This document shows positions 43,451 to 55,000 of a stretch of DNA of 55,000 nt, piece after piece. The first letter of the stretch is position 1. Each line of letters starts with the position of its first letter. A model generated the notes under the pieces. That model searched no databases. It had not been told where the DNA came from and saw only the letters and a list, made by a program, of their open reading frames with translations. This DNA comes from Mesostigma viride (lineage: Eukaryota; Streptophyta; Mesostigmatophyceae; Mesostigmatales; Mesostigmataceae), in assembly GCA_009746045.1 (NCBI GenBank), contig RPFO01000106.1, forward strand, positions 1,177,211 through 1,232,210, written 5' to 3'. A program made the translations under genes and the position numbers.

Positions 43451-43969
43451 TGATTGTACACATCCGCCAATTGCCGCATTGCCGGCAGTCACACGTCGCC
43501 TACTAGCACTGCACCCTATCTATGCACCCATGGCATCCGTCACCGCGTTCTTGTCGTTAAGGTGCTGCCCATCACCCCTCACGCAGTACTCGGGGTCATG
43601 GCACCCGTCACGCTTGCGCACTTTCGTCGTGGCACGGCTGGCATCAGTCACTCGGTATCAAACCTCATGCCAATGTGTGGCGTCCGTGACCATGGCACCT
43701 GGCGGAGCACGCCGCCATCGCGTGGTCCAGTGGCCTGGTGGTGGCATCCGTCACGCGCAGGTGCCCCCCACCGCGTGCAGGTGCCGTGCTCCTGTCCACG
43801 CACCCCGCAGTCAGCCCCGCCCTTCTGCTGTCCGATATCATCTAGACATGCATTGCTTGTTTTTGCTGTGCAACGTGCTGACACGCGGCCGGCTGGCCGG
43901 TCCTGTATTGACCCGCTGGAACTGTGAACTTCACCCCCTTGGGAAATTGTTACCAGGGACGTGGGACAG

Positions 43970-54490
<10,521 letters not shown>

Positions 54491-55000
54491 GGTCGGGCCC
54501 ACGGTTTCCATGCTCGCGTACGACCACAGCTTGGCAAGCTGGCATCCCCATGGGAGTGCAGCATTGCATGGCGTGGTGCTTGGGGCGACTCGGGATAGTG
54601 GAACCCTGCGAGCTAATCGATAAATACAGCCAATCCCAAGATTTGTAACGTTGCCATTAATGATATTTCAGTTGTGGCTGACATATGATCCAGTTTGAGT
54701 GAGCGAGCACCCTCTTGAAGAAGCAAAAAAGGAGCAGCCTTTTGAAACTTTGAAGGCACGCCAAGTTGTTTTGTACCAGGTTGCCTGTTGCTATACGCCA
54801 ATGCTAGGGCACACGAACAGTTGCACCCTTGTTGCTGCTGGGACTCATGGGTCGAGTCTCGTTGGTGCTCGATGCATTGTGGCGCTGTATTTCACTGATT
54901 CTGCCTGCAGTACCGTCCTAGCTGGAATCCACGTGGTTTGAGTGAGCTGTAGTTTCATTACCTTGCCCTTGGCGATCTTCTGTTCCTCTTTTTGCACGCA
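54491..55000. other. Intron or continuing exon of the FAM86-like gene
   Basis: The exon frame stays open to 54622 but loses family resemblance after CEGTGTQ, where a weak GTCGGG donor lies. No later FAM86 motif (the motif-II D, or the DVLY-type post-I block) was found before the window ends. Confidence 0.35.

Larger units (their letters stand above)
41576..43969. promoter_or_regulatory. Intergenic region between divergent genes, inferred promoters
   Basis: The SET-type ORF starts at 41575 on the minus strand and the first confident FAM86-like exon is at 43970 on the plus strand, so both promoters should lie here. No clear TATA box or other element could be identified. The plus-strand frame at 41425-42024 overlaps SET exon 1 in antisense and has no recognisable motif. 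Confidence 0.35.

Overview
This is eukaryotic nuclear DNA that is rich in introns and repeats. Two genes could be reassembled exon by exon from conserved protein motifs and GT-AG splice sites. The first, on the minus strand at 31060-41575, is a complete ten-exon histone chaperone of the SET/TAF-I (NAP superfamily) type. The second, on the plus strand from 43970 past about 54490, is a partial protein-lysine methyltransferase of the FAM86/EEF2KMT type that runs off the right edge. The two are divergent, so 41576-43969 should hold both promoters. The organism is probably an alga or other protist with large introns. A green alga is a guess from the L1-like LINEs, the composition and a possible TGTAA poly(A) signal 3' of the SET gene. 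There is no plasmid, phage or bacterial content.

The left part (1-30.5 kb) is mostly accessory DNA. A duplicated block of about 1.8 kb (1387-3060 and 5178-7015) is dominated by GGTGGGTGG-type simple sequence. It is followed by a CCTC microsatellite (7403-7720), three 152-bp palindromic satellite units (8526-8969), a 50-bp minisatellite (about 9990-11260) and a GTAAC-rich degenerate array (11980-12490). From 12.5 to 30.5 kb there is a graveyard of L1-like non-LTR retrotransposons: ORF1p coiled-coil/RRM pieces, reverse transcriptase pieces with YADD, and 3' tails. At least three 3'-end families share one design, a terminal hairpin followed by a (TTAA)n tail. A 1.74-kb terminal-inverted-repeat transposon (21550-23287) interrupts one LINE 3' end; another LINE copy in the window preserves the empty site.

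In the right part, the SET gene introns carry a 790-bp AAAC/AAAG array, a 31-bp minisatellite, a 60-bp AT-rich array and others. The FAM86-like introns carry a 1.1-kb CTA/CGA array and a hAT-type element nested inside another hAT-type element. Each hAT has its own 8-bp target-site duplication. Inside the inner one lies a 669-bp inverted duplication that contains a Myb/SANT-like ORF.

The most unusual signal is recurrent. Downstream of several exons in both genes, the intron contains tandem copies of the exon's last 12-24 bases joined to its own 5' splice site (SET exons 3, 4 and 5; FAM86-like exon 4; probably a candidate exon ending at 43264). The introns therefore hold arrays of decoy splice donors, as if local tandem duplication is repeatedly seeded at exon-intron junctions.
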